DNA from: Azospirillum oryzae
GTDB lineage: Bacteria > Pseudomonadota > Alphaproteobacteria > Azospirillales > Azospirillaceae
Direction of reading: 5' to 3'
Assembly: GCF_008364795.1 (NCBI RefSeq)
Contig: NZ_VTTM01000019.1
Span: forward strand, 1 to 48,659
DNA: 48,659 nt
The position numbers and the translations under genes were made by a program. Numbering within the stretch: the stretch's first letter is position 1; every line of letters begins with the position of its first letter. The notes beneath the pieces are model-generated. The model was not told where the DNA came from. It saw only the letters and a program-made list of their open reading frames with translations, and made no database searches. Below are positions 7,695-15,703 of this stretch, in pieces.

Positions 7695-8579
7695 ATGCCC
7701 GAACGCTCCCTGCCGTCGCTCAACGCCGTCCGCAGCTTCGTCGCGGTGGCCCGCCACCTCAGCTTCACCCGGGCGGCCGACGAGCTGGCGGTGACCCAGG
7801 GCGCGGTCAGCCGCATGATGCAGACCCTGCAGGCGGATCTGGGCGTCGAGCTGATCCGCCGTGTCGGCCGGGGGATCGAACTGACGCCGACCGGCGCGGC
7901 CTTCTATGGCGAGGCATCGGCGGCGCTCGACCGCATCGCCGCGGCGGCACGGGCGGCCCGCGCGCAGGAGGGCGGGGTGCTGCGGGTCAGCGCGCTGCCC
8001 ACCCTGACCCAGCGCTGGCTGATCCCGCGGCTGAAGCGCTTCCAGGCGGACAATCCGGAGATTCAGGTCGAGGTCAGCATCGGCGAGCATCGGGTCGACT
8101 TCGCCAAGGAGCGCATCGACGTCGCCATCCGCTATGGCGTGGAGGAATGGCCGGGGGCCGAAACTGCGACGCTGATGCCGGAAACGATGGGCGTCTTCTG
8201 CGCGCCGTCGCTGCTGGAACAAGGACCGCCGCTGCGCCATCCCGCCGATCTGGCGCAGCACCGGCTGCTGCAACACACCACCCGGCCCGATTCCTGGCGC
8301 GTCTATCTCGGCGCCTTCGGCCTGCCGCTGCCGGACTCGGCGCTGTCGCTGGCCTTCGAGCATTTCTTCATGATCATCGAGGCGGCGTCGGCCGGCATGG
8401 GGGTGGCTCTGCTGCCGGTCTTTCTGGTGCGGGAGGACGTGGCGTCGGGCCGGCTGGTCCAGCCGATGCCCGAGACGCTGCGCCCGCGCGGCTGCTACCT
8501 GATCGCCCACGCGCCGGGTGCCGAGCGGGCCCGGCGGGTCCGCCGCTTCAAGGAGTGGCTGCTGACCGAGGTGGAGTAG
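7695..8579 (+). CDS. LysR-family transcriptional regulator (GcvA-like)
   Basis: The 294-residue protein has an N-terminal winged HTH (LPSLNAVRSFVAVARHLSFT, then AADELAVTQGAVSRMMQTLQ). A periplasmic-binding-like effector domain starts near residue 95 with VLRVSALPTLTQRWLIPRL. The LTQRWLIPRL segment and the VDFAKERIDVAIRYG segment are typical of the GcvA/AmpR branch. The co-inducer is unknown. A palindromic operator lies just upstream. Its divergent neighbour is the VOC gene. The convergent DUF1989 gene ends 12 bp after it. Confidence 0.92.
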   Translation: MPERSLPSLNAVRSFVAVARHLSFTRAADELAVTQGAVSRMMQTLQADLGVELIRRVGRGIELTPTGAAFYGEASAALDRIAAAARAARAQEGGVLRVSALPTLTQRWLIPRLKRFQADNPEIQVEVSIGEHRVDFAKERIDVAIRYGVEEWPGAETATLMPETMGVFCAPSLLEQGPPLRHPADLAQHRLLQHTTRPDSWRVYLGAFGLPLPDSALSLAFEHFFMIIEAASAGMGVALLPVFLVREDVASGRLVQPMPETLRPRGCYLIAHAPGAERARRVRRFKEWLLTEVE

Positions 8580-8591
8580 GGCTTCACGCCG

Positions 8592-9449
8592 TCATGCCGG
8601 GTCCTTCTCCCAGGACGGCGTCGGCAGCGTCATGCCATGGTTGCCGCGATAGGCCGCGACCTCCGGCGACGACCATCCCGCCAGCAATGCCGGGTCCAGC
8701 CGGTAGACCTCGACGCCCAGCGGACGGCAGACCTCCAGCGGGTCGCGGGCGTCCGGACCCCACAGCGGCACGCTGAGGTCGCCGCCGGGGCAGGTCGACA
8801 GGGCGCAGAGCAAGTCGATCTCGGCGAAGAATTCCAGGAAATCACCCTTCTTGGCCGGGCAGGCCTTCATGAAATACTTGTCCTCGGCGTTCAGGCCGGT
8901 GACCTGGAAGACGTTCAGCACGTCATGCACGTCGAACTCGGTCAGGCCATAGGGGGCGACGGCGCGGGTCAGGTTGGAATGGCAGTGGTGGTGGAAATCC
9001 TCCCCCGTCAGCATGCGGTTGACGTAGGGATCGCAGCGGGTGCCCAGCAGGTCGTGGACCCGGCCGCCATACTCGTCGATGCCGTAATCGGCCAGCGTGT
9101 CGTGGGTGATGGTCGCCAGCGGCCGCAGATAGGGCAGGGTCGACCACAGCCGGTCGTATGTGCTGACATGCGCCTGCTGGAGCTGCCGCGTGCGCGAGGC
9201 CCAGAAGCGTTCGCGCGGGTTGTGGCGGTTCCAGATGTTGACGTCGGCGACCTGCGGCCCCTCGATGGTGACGATGCGGAAGACATGGCCGGCCGGCACG
9301 GTCCAGGCGCGGCCGGAACGGATCGGCACCACGAAGCTGTCCACCAGTTCCCGTCCGTCGGTCTGCGAGCCGATGCGTCCATAGAAGGCGCGGTCGACGT
9401 CGAGCGCCGAGCCTTTGCTGGCCTGATAGGCGGCGGGATAGCTGGGCAT
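8592..9449 (-). CDS. DUF1989 / urea-carboxylase-associated family protein
   Basis: The 285-residue protein matches the DUF1989 family, whose members include the urea amidolyase-associated proteins UAAP1 and UAAP2. Visible family features are AGHVFRIVTIEGPQVADVN, NRHNPRERFWASRTRQLQ, the central FHHHCHSNL segment and CPAKKGDF. The His and Cys residues suggest a metal site. ATG 9449 follows AAGGAGTCC; a longer frame begins at 9482. No urea carboxylase, allophanate hydrolase or UAAP2 partner is adjacent, so the usual urea role is not supported by context here. Confidence 0.85.
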   Translation of the reverse strand: MPSYPAAYQASKGSALDVDRAFYGRIGSQTDGRELVDSFVVPIRSGRAWTVPAGHVFRIVTIEGPQVADVNIWNRHNPRERFWASRTRQLQQAHVSTYDRLWSTLPYLRPLATITHDTLADYGIDEYGGRVHDLLGTRCDPYVNRMLTGEDFHHHCHSNLTRAVAPYGLTEFDVHDVLNVFQVTGLNAEDKYFMKACPAKKGDFLEFFAEIDLLCALSTCPGGDLSVPLWGPDARDPLEVCRPLGVEVYRLDPALLAGWSSPEVAAYRGNHGMTLPTPSWEKDPA

Positions 9450-9478
9450 CGCGGACTCCTTGGGGATAGTCACTCTGT

Positions 9479-10879
9479 TCAAGCCGGACCGCGATCATGG
9501 CGAGGGAGCCGCACCCTGCGCAACAGCTCTTCGCGTACCCGCCCCACCACCGGCGCCCAATCGCCGGGATGCTGCTGGCGGAACAGGCGCAATGTCGGGT
9601 ACCAGGGGCTGTCGTCACGGTCGAGCAGCCAGCGCCAGCAGCCGCTGAAGCGCGACAGCACCCAAACCGGCACGCCGAGCGCCCCGGCGAGATGGACGAC
9701 GGCGGTGTCCACCCCGATCACGAGATCGAGTTGCCGGACGATGGCCGCGGTGTCGGCGAAGTCGGCCACGCCGGGCATCGGGTCGTGGATCGCCATGCCG
9801 TCCAGCTGCGCCGCCGCCGGTCCCTTTTGCAGGCTGACCCAGCACACGCCCGGTACCGTCAGCAGCGGCGCGAGTTGGGTGAGGGCGAGGCTGCGCCGGG
9901 CATCGGTGCGGCTGGCGGCGGCATGGCCCAGCCGCGGGTCGCCGGCCCAGACCAGCCCGACCCGCAAGCCGTCCGTTTCCGGCAGCGCTCCGGACCAACG
10001 CGTGACGGCATCCGGTGGTGGCGCGAGGTACGGCATGGCCGCCGGGATACGGTCGGGTGCCACCGCCAGCCGCTGCATCAGCGACATCAGCGGCACCCAG
10101 AGATCGTAGGCGACGGCATCGGGCAGGGCGGTGGTCACCGCATCGACGCCCTCGACCCCCGCCAGCAGCCGGACCAGCGGCGCCCGGCAGTGCAGGATCA
10201 CCCGGCGGGCGCCGCGCGCCTTCACCAGCGGGATCAGGCGGATGAATTGCAGGGTATCGCCGAAGCCCTGCTCCTCCACCACCAGCAGGGTCTTGCCGGT
10301 CAGATCCTGGTCCGTCCATTCCGGATTGGTGCAAACGGGCCGGGTCAGCGCCAGTTCCCGTGCCTGCCAACGCGACTCATAGACCCGCCAGCCCTCCTCG
10401 AACAGCCCGTGCTGGAGCAGCGCCTCGGCCAGATTGTAGCGCACACTGGGCGTTGCCGGGGCGAGCGTCGCCGCACGGCGCAGCAGGGCCAGCGCGGCGG
10501 CATGGTCGCCGCGATCCTGCCGGGCATGGGCCATCGCCAGATAGGGTGTGTAGAGGCCGGGGGACAGTGCGATGGCGCGGCGGCAGGCGTCGAGCGCCGC
10601 CAGCGGGTGGTCGGCTTCCTGAAGGATCGCGCCGATGTTGGCATAGGCCTCCGCCAGTTCCGGGCAGCGGACCAGCGCCTCGATGCAGGACGCCGCCGCT
10701 TCGTCGGCCCGGCCGATCCGGCGGAGTGCCGCCCCCCGGTTCGCGTAAGCCTGTGCCGCCTGGACGGGATCCAGCCGCGGGTCGCCCAGCAGCCGGTCAT
10801 AGACCGCCACCGCCTGCGCCCAGCATCCGGCACGGTGCAGACGCAGGGCCGTCGCGAAGGCGGTATCCGCCGTGCTCAT
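9479..10879 (-). CDS. TPR-repeat protein with GT9-like glycosyltransferase domain
   Basis: The N-terminal 170 residues consist of tetratricopeptide repeats (AQAYANRGAALRRIGRADEA; AEAYANIGAILQEADHPLAA; SVRYNLAEALLQHGLFEEGW). The C-terminal 290 residues resemble ADP-heptose-type (GT9) glycosyltransferases: LLVVEEQGFGDTLQFIRLIP, a second subdomain starting at LRVGLVWAGDP, and the nucleotide-sugar site GVDTAVVHLAGALGVPVWVL. Proteins of this build are thought to glycosylate surface or flagellar targets, but the acceptor is unknown. Its ATG overlaps the stop codon of the small upstream gene by 4 bp, which implies translational coupling. Confidence 0.85.
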   Translation of the reverse strand: MSTADTAFATALRLHRAGCWAQAVAVYDRLLGDPRLDPVQAAQAYANRGAALRRIGRADEAAASCIEALVRCPELAEAYANIGAILQEADHPLAALDACRRAIALSPGLYTPYLAMAHARQDRGDHAAALALLRRAATLAPATPSVRYNLAEALLQHGLFEEGWRVYESRWQARELALTRPVCTNPEWTDQDLTGKTLLVVEEQGFGDTLQFIRLIPLVKARGARRVILHCRAPLVRLLAGVEGVDAVTTALPDAVAYDLWVPLMSLMQRLAVAPDRIPAAMPYLAPPPDAVTRWSGALPETDGLRVGLVWAGDPRLGHAAASRTDARRSLALTQLAPLLTVPGVCWVSLQKGPAAAQLDGMAIHDPMPGVADFADTAAIVRQLDLVIGVDTAVVHLAGALGVPVWVLSRFSGCWRWLLDRDDSPWYPTLRLFRQQHPGDWAPVVGRVREELLRRVRLPRHDRGPA

Positions 10880-11079
10880 CGGCGCAGAACGCCAAGGCCG
10901 CTCAGGATGTGGGGCGGGATGCTGCCATGGTCGGCGATGGTGTTGGCGTCGTCGGGCGAGAGACCGAGATGGATCAGGCGGTTGATGACCTGCCAGCGGC
11001 TGATCCTGTTGCCTTCATACAGGGTCAGCGCGTCCTTGATGACTTCGATCGTCGAGGTTCGGGAAATGCTTTTCGACAT
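10876..11079 (-). CDS. Small hypothetical protein coupled to the TPR/glycosyltransferase gene
   Basis: This 67-residue protein is not one I recognise. It is polar and predicted helical (IEVIKDALTLYEGNRISRWQ, then LSPDDANTIADHGSIPPHIL) with no signal peptide or membrane helix. ATG 11079 is preceded by GGAGGCGGTTCC on the coding strand; an in-frame ATG at 11094 adds five residues. The overlap with the next gene suggests that the two products work together. Confidence 0.65.
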   Translation of the reverse strand: MSKSISRTSTIEVIKDALTLYEGNRISRWQVINRLIHLGLSPDDANTIADHGSIPPHILSGLGVLRR

Positions 11080-11193
11080 GGGAACCGCCTCCACGGGGGC
11101 CGGCGGAAACCGCCGGCGCTGATGGAGGGGTTACACGGCGCTTCCCGTCGAAACTGGCGGGGATTCCGAACCCGGTGTCCCGCCTGTTCCCGA

Positions 11194-12075
11194 TCAGGCC
11201 GCGACGGCGGCGGCCAGGACGCGGGTCTGGCGGGCAACCTTCTCGAAGGCCTTTTCCTCGATCTGGCGGATGCGCTCGCGGCTGACGCCGTAGCGGACCG
11301 ACAGATCTTCCAGGGTCAGCGGGCTGTCGGACAGGCGGCGGCTGGTCAGGATGTCGCGCTCGCGGTCGTTCAGCACGCCCATCGCCTCGCGCAGCAGGGC
11401 GCTGCGCTGCCGGGCCTCGCCACGTTCGACAAGCGACTCCTCCACCGACGGACGCTCGTCGGCCAGCAGATCCTGCCATTCACCGGAATCGCCGTCCGCA
11501 CTCATCGGCGCGTTCAGCGAGGCCACCGGCGCCGACAGGCGGCGGTTCATGGCGACCACATCCTCTTCCGGCACCGACAGGTCGGTGGCGATGCTGGTGA
11601 CGCTGTCGGGCTGCAGGTCGCCGCTGCCGTACTCGCCCAGCTTCCGCTTCAGGCGGCCCAGGCTGAAGAACAGCTTCTTCTGCGCGGCGGTGGTGCCGAT
11701 CTTCACGAGGCTCCAGGACCGCAGGATGTAATCCTGGATCGAGGCCTTGATCCACCACATCGCGTAGGTGGACAGGCGGAAGCCGCGTTCCGGTTCGAAT
11801 TTCTTGACGGCGGTCATCAGGCCGAGATTGCCCTCGGCGATCAGGTCGGACAGCGGCAGGCCGTAGCCGCGATAGCCGCCGGCGATCTTGACGACGAGAC
11901 GGAGATGGCTGGTGACCAGCTTGTGCGCCGCATCGACGTCGCCATGCTCGGTCCAGGCCTTGGCCAGCATGTATTCGTCCTCGGCCGGCAGGACCGGGTA
12001 GCGATGCGTGTCGTTGATGTAGCGGGACAGCGATTCGCCGGAATCGGGCGAACGGAGGGCAATGGCGGTGCTCAT
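11194..12075 (-). CDS. rpoH: RNA polymerase sigma factor RpoH (sigma-32 family)
   Basis: The 293-residue group-3 sigma factor has region 2 motifs (LVVKIAGGYRGYGLPLSDLI, then EGNLGLMTAVKKFEPERGFR and LSTYAMWWIKASIQDYILRS). The RpoH box appears as QKKLFFSLGRLKRKL, which separates RpoH from other sigma-70 relatives. Region 4.2 is SVRYGVSRERIRQIEEKAFE. It directs heat-shock and stress promoters. Alphaproteobacteria such as Azospirillum often carry several rpoH paralogues, and this may be an accessory one. ATG 12075 is chosen over the longer frame at 12168, whose first residues lie across the -10 to +1 region of the promoter at 12160-12187. Confidence 0.93.
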   Translation of the reverse strand: MSTAIALRSPDSGESLSRYINDTHRYPVLPAEDEYMLAKAWTEHGDVDAAHKLVTSHLRLVVKIAGGYRGYGLPLSDLIAEGNLGLMTAVKKFEPERGFRLSTYAMWWIKASIQDYILRSWSLVKIGTTAAQKKLFFSLGRLKRKLGEYGSGDLQPDSVTSIATDLSVPEEDVVAMNRRLSAPVASLNAPMSADGDSGEWQDLLADERPSVEESLVERGEARQRSALLREAMGVLNDRERDILTSRRLSDSPLTLEDLSVRYGVSRERIRQIEEKAFEKVARQTRVLAAAVAA

Positions 12076-12159
12076 GTCACATCCTCGTGCAAAGCGATAT
12101 GACGGGTGCAAGGCCCCCAGATGGCAGGCCCTGGCCTCTCCGGCGGAGCAGGCATGGAT

Positions 12160-12187
12160 ATAGTACAAAAACGGTGCTGAAAGTCAA
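12160..12187 (-). promoter_or_regulatory. Sigma-70 promoter of rpoH
   Basis: On the minus strand TTGACT (12187-12182) is followed after 16 bp by TACTAT (12165-12160). Transcription would start near 12152, giving an untranslated leader of about 76 nt. Confidence 0.7.
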
Positions 12188-12283
12188 GCGTGGCGGTTGG
12201 GTATAGGGGGGCGGGTTCGCAGCCGGGAGGCTGTGGCCGACGCTAAATCTATTGCCCGGCGGGGGTGGGGCGCTTACGGTCGC

Positions 12284-13093
12284 ATGTCGCACCATATGAG
12301 TAATTCCCAGCCCGGTCCTCCTGCCCAGATGCCGCGTCCCGTGATCCGCCGCCTGATCGATGCCGTGCCGACCGCCGTCCTGCCGATGGCGGCGGGGGTG
12401 GGGCTGTCGGCGCTGGTGGCGCCGCAGCCGGACGCCGCCCTGGCGCTGCTGCGCGGGCTGGTGGTCACGCTTCTGCTGACCCTGCCGTCGCTGGCGGTCG
12501 GCACCGCGCTGGGCACGCTGGCCGGGTCCTGGGCGGCGGTGGCGCCGCGGTCGGCCGGTGGGCTGGTCGGGCGGCTGCTGGCCGGGGCAGGGCCGCTGCT
12601 GCCGGGTTTCCTGCTGGCCGCGCTCGCGGCGCTCGCGGTGCGGGCCGGGGCGTCGGCGGCGCCGCTGGCCTGGACCGCCCTGTCGATTCCTGCCGCCTGT
12701 CAGGCCGCCCGTCTGGCGCGTCCGGCGATGGGCCGTGCCCTGGGCTCCGGGCCGGAGGGTGGGGCGGTGCGCATGGCCCGCGGGCTGGGGCTGGACGAGC
12801 ACACGGTGCTGCGCCATCACGCCCTGCCGCAGGCGGTCGCCCCGGTGATGGGGGGGCTGCGCGCGGCGGTGCTGGCCGCGATGGTCGGGGCGGTGGCGCT
12901 GGAAAGCCTGCTGGACCTGCCGGGGGCCGGGGCGCTGATGATCGATGCCGCCCGCGCCGGCTCGGCCGCTGGGGCGGTGCCGGCCCTGCTGGCGCTGGGC
13001 GGGCTGACCGCATTGCTGAACGCGCTGGGCCTTGGGGTGCGCGACTGGATCGACCCGGCCAACCACAGCTCCACGCCCTATGAGGGGGCGTGA
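12284..13093 (+). CDS. ABC transporter permease, peptide/nickel (DppB-like) type
   Basis: The 269-residue membrane protein is very rich in Ala, Gly and Leu, with about six hydrophobic segments. The cytoplasmic coupling loop of DppB-type permeases is visible as RMARGLGLDEHTVLRHHALP, followed by ESLLDLPGAGALMIDAA. The start could be ATG 12284, 12296 or 12329. It heads a three-gene operon with a DppC-like permease and a fused twin ATPase. There is no substrate-binding protein in the operon. The protein is shorter than usual DppB proteins and lacks their conserved N-terminal first helix pattern. Confidence 0.75.
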   Translation: MSHHMSNSQPGPPAQMPRPVIRRLIDAVPTAVLPMAAGVGLSALVAPQPDAALALLRGLVVTLLLTLPSLAVGTALGTLAGSWAAVAPRSAGGLVGRLLAGAGPLLPGFLLAALAALAVRAGASAAPLAWTALSIPAACQAARLARPAMGRALGSGPEGGAVRMARGLGLDEHTVLRHHALPQAVAPVMGGLRAAVLAAMVGAVALESLLDLPGAGALMIDAARAGSAAGAVPALLALGGLTALLNALGLGVRDWIDPANHSSTPYEGA

Positions 13094-13111
13094 CCGCCGC
13101 GAAGGACCCTG

Positions 13112-13912
13112 ATGGCCGAGTTCGACCAACCGCCGCTTTCCCATCCGGTACCGCCGGAGCCGCCGCGCGCCGGCCTCGCCCGCCAATTGTCCGGAGCCGC
13201 CGTGCTCGCCGCCCTGGCGCTCGCCTGTGCCGCTGCACCGCTGATGGCCGACGGCAGCGCGGTCCACCGGCTGGACGCCGATCCGGTCGCCGCCGCACTG
13301 CTCGACGGGCGGGGCAGCCTGTCCTTCGCGCTGCTGGCCGCGGTGCTGGGCGGGGCGCTGGGCATCGGCTGGGCGCTGCTGGCCGGTCTGCTCGGCAATC
13401 TGGTCGGCAACCGGGTGGAGCGGCGCGTCATCGGCGCCGCCCACCGCATGGCCGGCTGGCCGCTCGCCCTGCTGGTGCCGTTGGCCGGCGGGCTGATGGG
13501 CAAGGTCTGGCTGCTGGCGCTGGTCACCGCGATGACCGCCGCCCCGGCGGTCGCCGCCCTCGCCCATGCCGAGCTGTCGGCCCTGTTGCGGGCGGAGTTC
13601 CTGACCGCCGCCCGCGCCGCCGGCCTGGCGGAGGGAGAGGTGTTGCGCCGGCACCTGATCCCCAACCTGACGCGCCCGCTGCTGGCCGCCGGAACGCTGG
13701 CCCTGCCGCGCGTGCTGGCGGCGGAGAGTTTCGCCAGCCTGCTCGGCCTCGGCCTGCCGCCGGCGCTGGGCAGCTGGGGCGCCTCGGTCGGGCTGGCGGG
13801 GCGGCTGGGCGATCCGGTGGCCTTCGCCCCGCCGGCCCTGCTGCTGGCGCTCGCCCTCTGGGCCGCCTGCGCCATCGCCGACGGAATGGCGGCCGGAAAT
13901 CGCACGCCATGA
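13112..13912 (+). CDS. ABC transporter permease, peptide/nickel (DppC-like) type
   Basis: The 266-residue membrane protein has the DppC-type coupling loop EFLTAARAAGLAEGEVLRRH followed by LIPNLTRPLLAAGTLALPRV and GLGLPPALGSWGASV. About six hydrophobic segments are visible. It starts 18 bp after the DppB-like gene, and its TGA overlaps the ATG of the ATPase gene (ATGA). It should form the heterodimeric membrane channel with the preceding protein. Confidence 0.8.
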   Translation: MAEFDQPPLSHPVPPEPPRAGLARQLSGAAVLAALALACAAAPLMADGSAVHRLDADPVAAALLDGRGSLSFALLAAVLGGALGIGWALLAGLLGNLVGNRVERRVIGAAHRMAGWPLALLVPLAGGLMGKVWLLALVTAMTAAPAVAALAHAELSALLRAEFLTAARAAGLAEGEVLRRHLIPNLTRPLLAAGTLALPRVLAAESFASLLGLGLPPALGSWGASVGLAGRLGDPVAFAPPALLLALALWAACAIADGMAAGNRTP

Positions 13913-15606
13913 ACCATATCTCCGCAAAGCCCGCGCCGGTGGAGACCGAGGCGCTGACCCTGATGCTGGGCGACCGCGTCCTGCTCGACCGCGCGAGCCT
14001 GCGAGTGGAGCGGGGGGAGGTGCTGGCCTTCACCGGCGGGGCCGGCAGCGGCAAGACCGCTCTGCTGGCGGCGCTCGCCGGCCAGCCTCCGGCCGGGGTC
14101 GATGTGGCCGGCGGCATCCGCGTCGACGGGCATCTGCTGATCGCCCAGGGCGGCCGGCTGGCGCCGCGCCGGCCGCTGGCCCTGCAGGTTGCGGAGGTCG
14201 TCGGCCACCATTTGGGGCTGGATCTGCGCTTGGCGTTGCGCCGGACCGCCGACGGGCTGGACCGCATGGGCGTGCCCGCCGCCGCCCGCCGCTTCGACCT
14301 GCCGCCGGAACAGCTGCCGGACTCCCTGCGCTGGGCCTGCCTGTTCGCCATGGCGGTGGCGGTGGGGCCGGCGGTGCTGCTGGCCGACGCGCCCGCCGCC
14401 GGGCTGGATCCGACGGTGCGGCTGCGGCTGCTCCACCGGCTGGCCGACTGGGCGCGGGCCGACGGGGTGGCGCTGATCCTCGCCGGACGGCCGGAGGACG
14501 GGGTGGCCGGTCCCGCCGACCATGTGCTGTCGCTCCGCCGCGGCCGTCTGCTGGCGCCCAAGCCGCCGCGCACCGCTCCGCTGACGCCGCTGGAGCCGCC
14601 GGGCGCCTCCCGCCTGCATGCCCGCAGCGTCGGCATGTCCTATCCGCTCTCCCCCGGCCCGAAGGGGGAGGCGCGGACGCTGGCAGTCCTGCATGGCATC
14701 GACCTGGATCTGCGGACGGGGGAGACGCTGGCCCTGCTGGGCGAGACCGGCAGCGCCAAGGCGACGCTCGCCCGCTCGCTGCTCTGCCTGCCGCCGCCGA
14801 CGGCGGGGGCGGTGGTTTGGATGGGCCGCGACCTGATGGCCGCCTCGGCGCCGCCGGCCACGGGGGAGGACGCCGACAACAGTGGGCCCGATCACGTTGG
14901 ACTGCGCCGCGCCCGCCGCGACCTGCAGCCGCTGTTCCCCGACCCGGCCGCCTCCTTCGACCCGGCCATGACCATCGGTGCCCAGTTCGACCTCGCGCTC
15001 GAGAGCCTGCGCCCCGACATCGCCGCCGACCGCCGCGACCACCGCATCGACGAGGCGCTGGAGGAAGCCGGCCTGCGTCCCGAAGCGGCGCTGCGTTGGC
15101 CCGCCGCCCTGACGGTGGCGGAGGCCGCCCATGCCGGCCTTGCCCGCGCCATCCTGCCGGAGCCGCGGGTGCTGATCGCCGACGAACCGGCAGCCAGCCT
15201 GTCGGCGGAAGAGCGCGAGACCTTCCTCGACACGCTGATGGCGGTGCGCGACCGCCGCCGCCTGTCGCTGGTGCTGGCGACCGACCGCTATGACGAGGGG
15301 CTGCGCGACGCCCATCGCGGCATCGTGATGCTGGCTGGCCGGGTGGTGGAGAGCGCCGACGCCGAGACCCTGCGCACCGCGCCCCTGCATCCCTACAGCC
15401 GCGCCATGCTGGCGGCGTCCCGTGGTGAGCGCCCGGCGCTGGAGGGCGATGCGCCGTCCGCCTTCGGCCAGCCGACGGGCTGCCCACTGCGCCGCCGCTG
15501 CCCCCTGGCGCGGGAGTTCTGCGCCCAGGCGGTTCCGGCGCTGGAGGAGGTGGCGCCCGGCCATCACGTCGCCTGCCATTACTGGGACACGCCGGCGGAG
15601 GGGTGA
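13909..15606 (+). CDS. Fused twin ABC ATPase of peptide type with degenerate catalytic motifs
   Basis: The 565-residue protein fuses DppD-like and DppF-like halves. The first half keeps Walker A (GGAGSGKT, 43-50), but Walker B reads LLADAPAAGLDP, so the catalytic Glu is Ala161. Its signature LSGGQ is not recognisable and the switch His is lost (LILAGRPED). The second half has an altered P-loop GETGSAKAT (278-286), PDP in place of the Q-loop QDP, LTVAE in place of the signature, Walker B intact (LIADEPAAS) and Asp in place of the switch His (LATDRYDEG). The OppD-type cysteine tail GCPLRRRCPLAREFC is kept. It is either a diverged transporter ATPase or one with little hydrolytic activity. The start overlaps the preceding stop. 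Confidence 0.8.
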   Translation: MNHISAKPAPVETEALTLMLGDRVLLDRASLRVERGEVLAFTGGAGSGKTALLAALAGQPPAGVDVAGGIRVDGHLLIAQGGRLAPRRPLALQVAEVVGHHLGLDLRLALRRTADGLDRMGVPAAARRFDLPPEQLPDSLRWACLFAMAVAVGPAVLLADAPAAGLDPTVRLRLLHRLADWARADGVALILAGRPEDGVAGPADHVLSLRRGRLLAPKPPRTAPLTPLEPPGASRLHARSVGMSYPLSPGPKGEARTLAVLHGIDLDLRTGETLALLGETGSAKATLARSLLCLPPPTAGAVVWMGRDLMAASAPPATGEDADNSGPDHVGLRRARRDLQPLFPDPAASFDPAMTIGAQFDLALESLRPDIAADRRDHRIDEALEEAGLRPEAALRWPAALTVAEAAHAGLARAILPEPRVLIADEPAASLSAEERETFLDTLMAVRDRRRLSLVLATDRYDEGLRDAHRGIVMLAGRVVESADAETLRTAPLHPYSRAMLAASRGERPALEGDAPSAFGQPTGCPLRRRCPLAREFCAQAVPALEEVAPGHHVACHYWDTPAEG

Positions 15607-15703
15607 GCGGCCACGCCTCAACGGCTGGCTGTTTTCATGCCATCGTGCTATCTTTCCACGACGCGACAGAGCCCTTTCCAGAACGCCCGCCGCCGGGGAG
15701 CCT

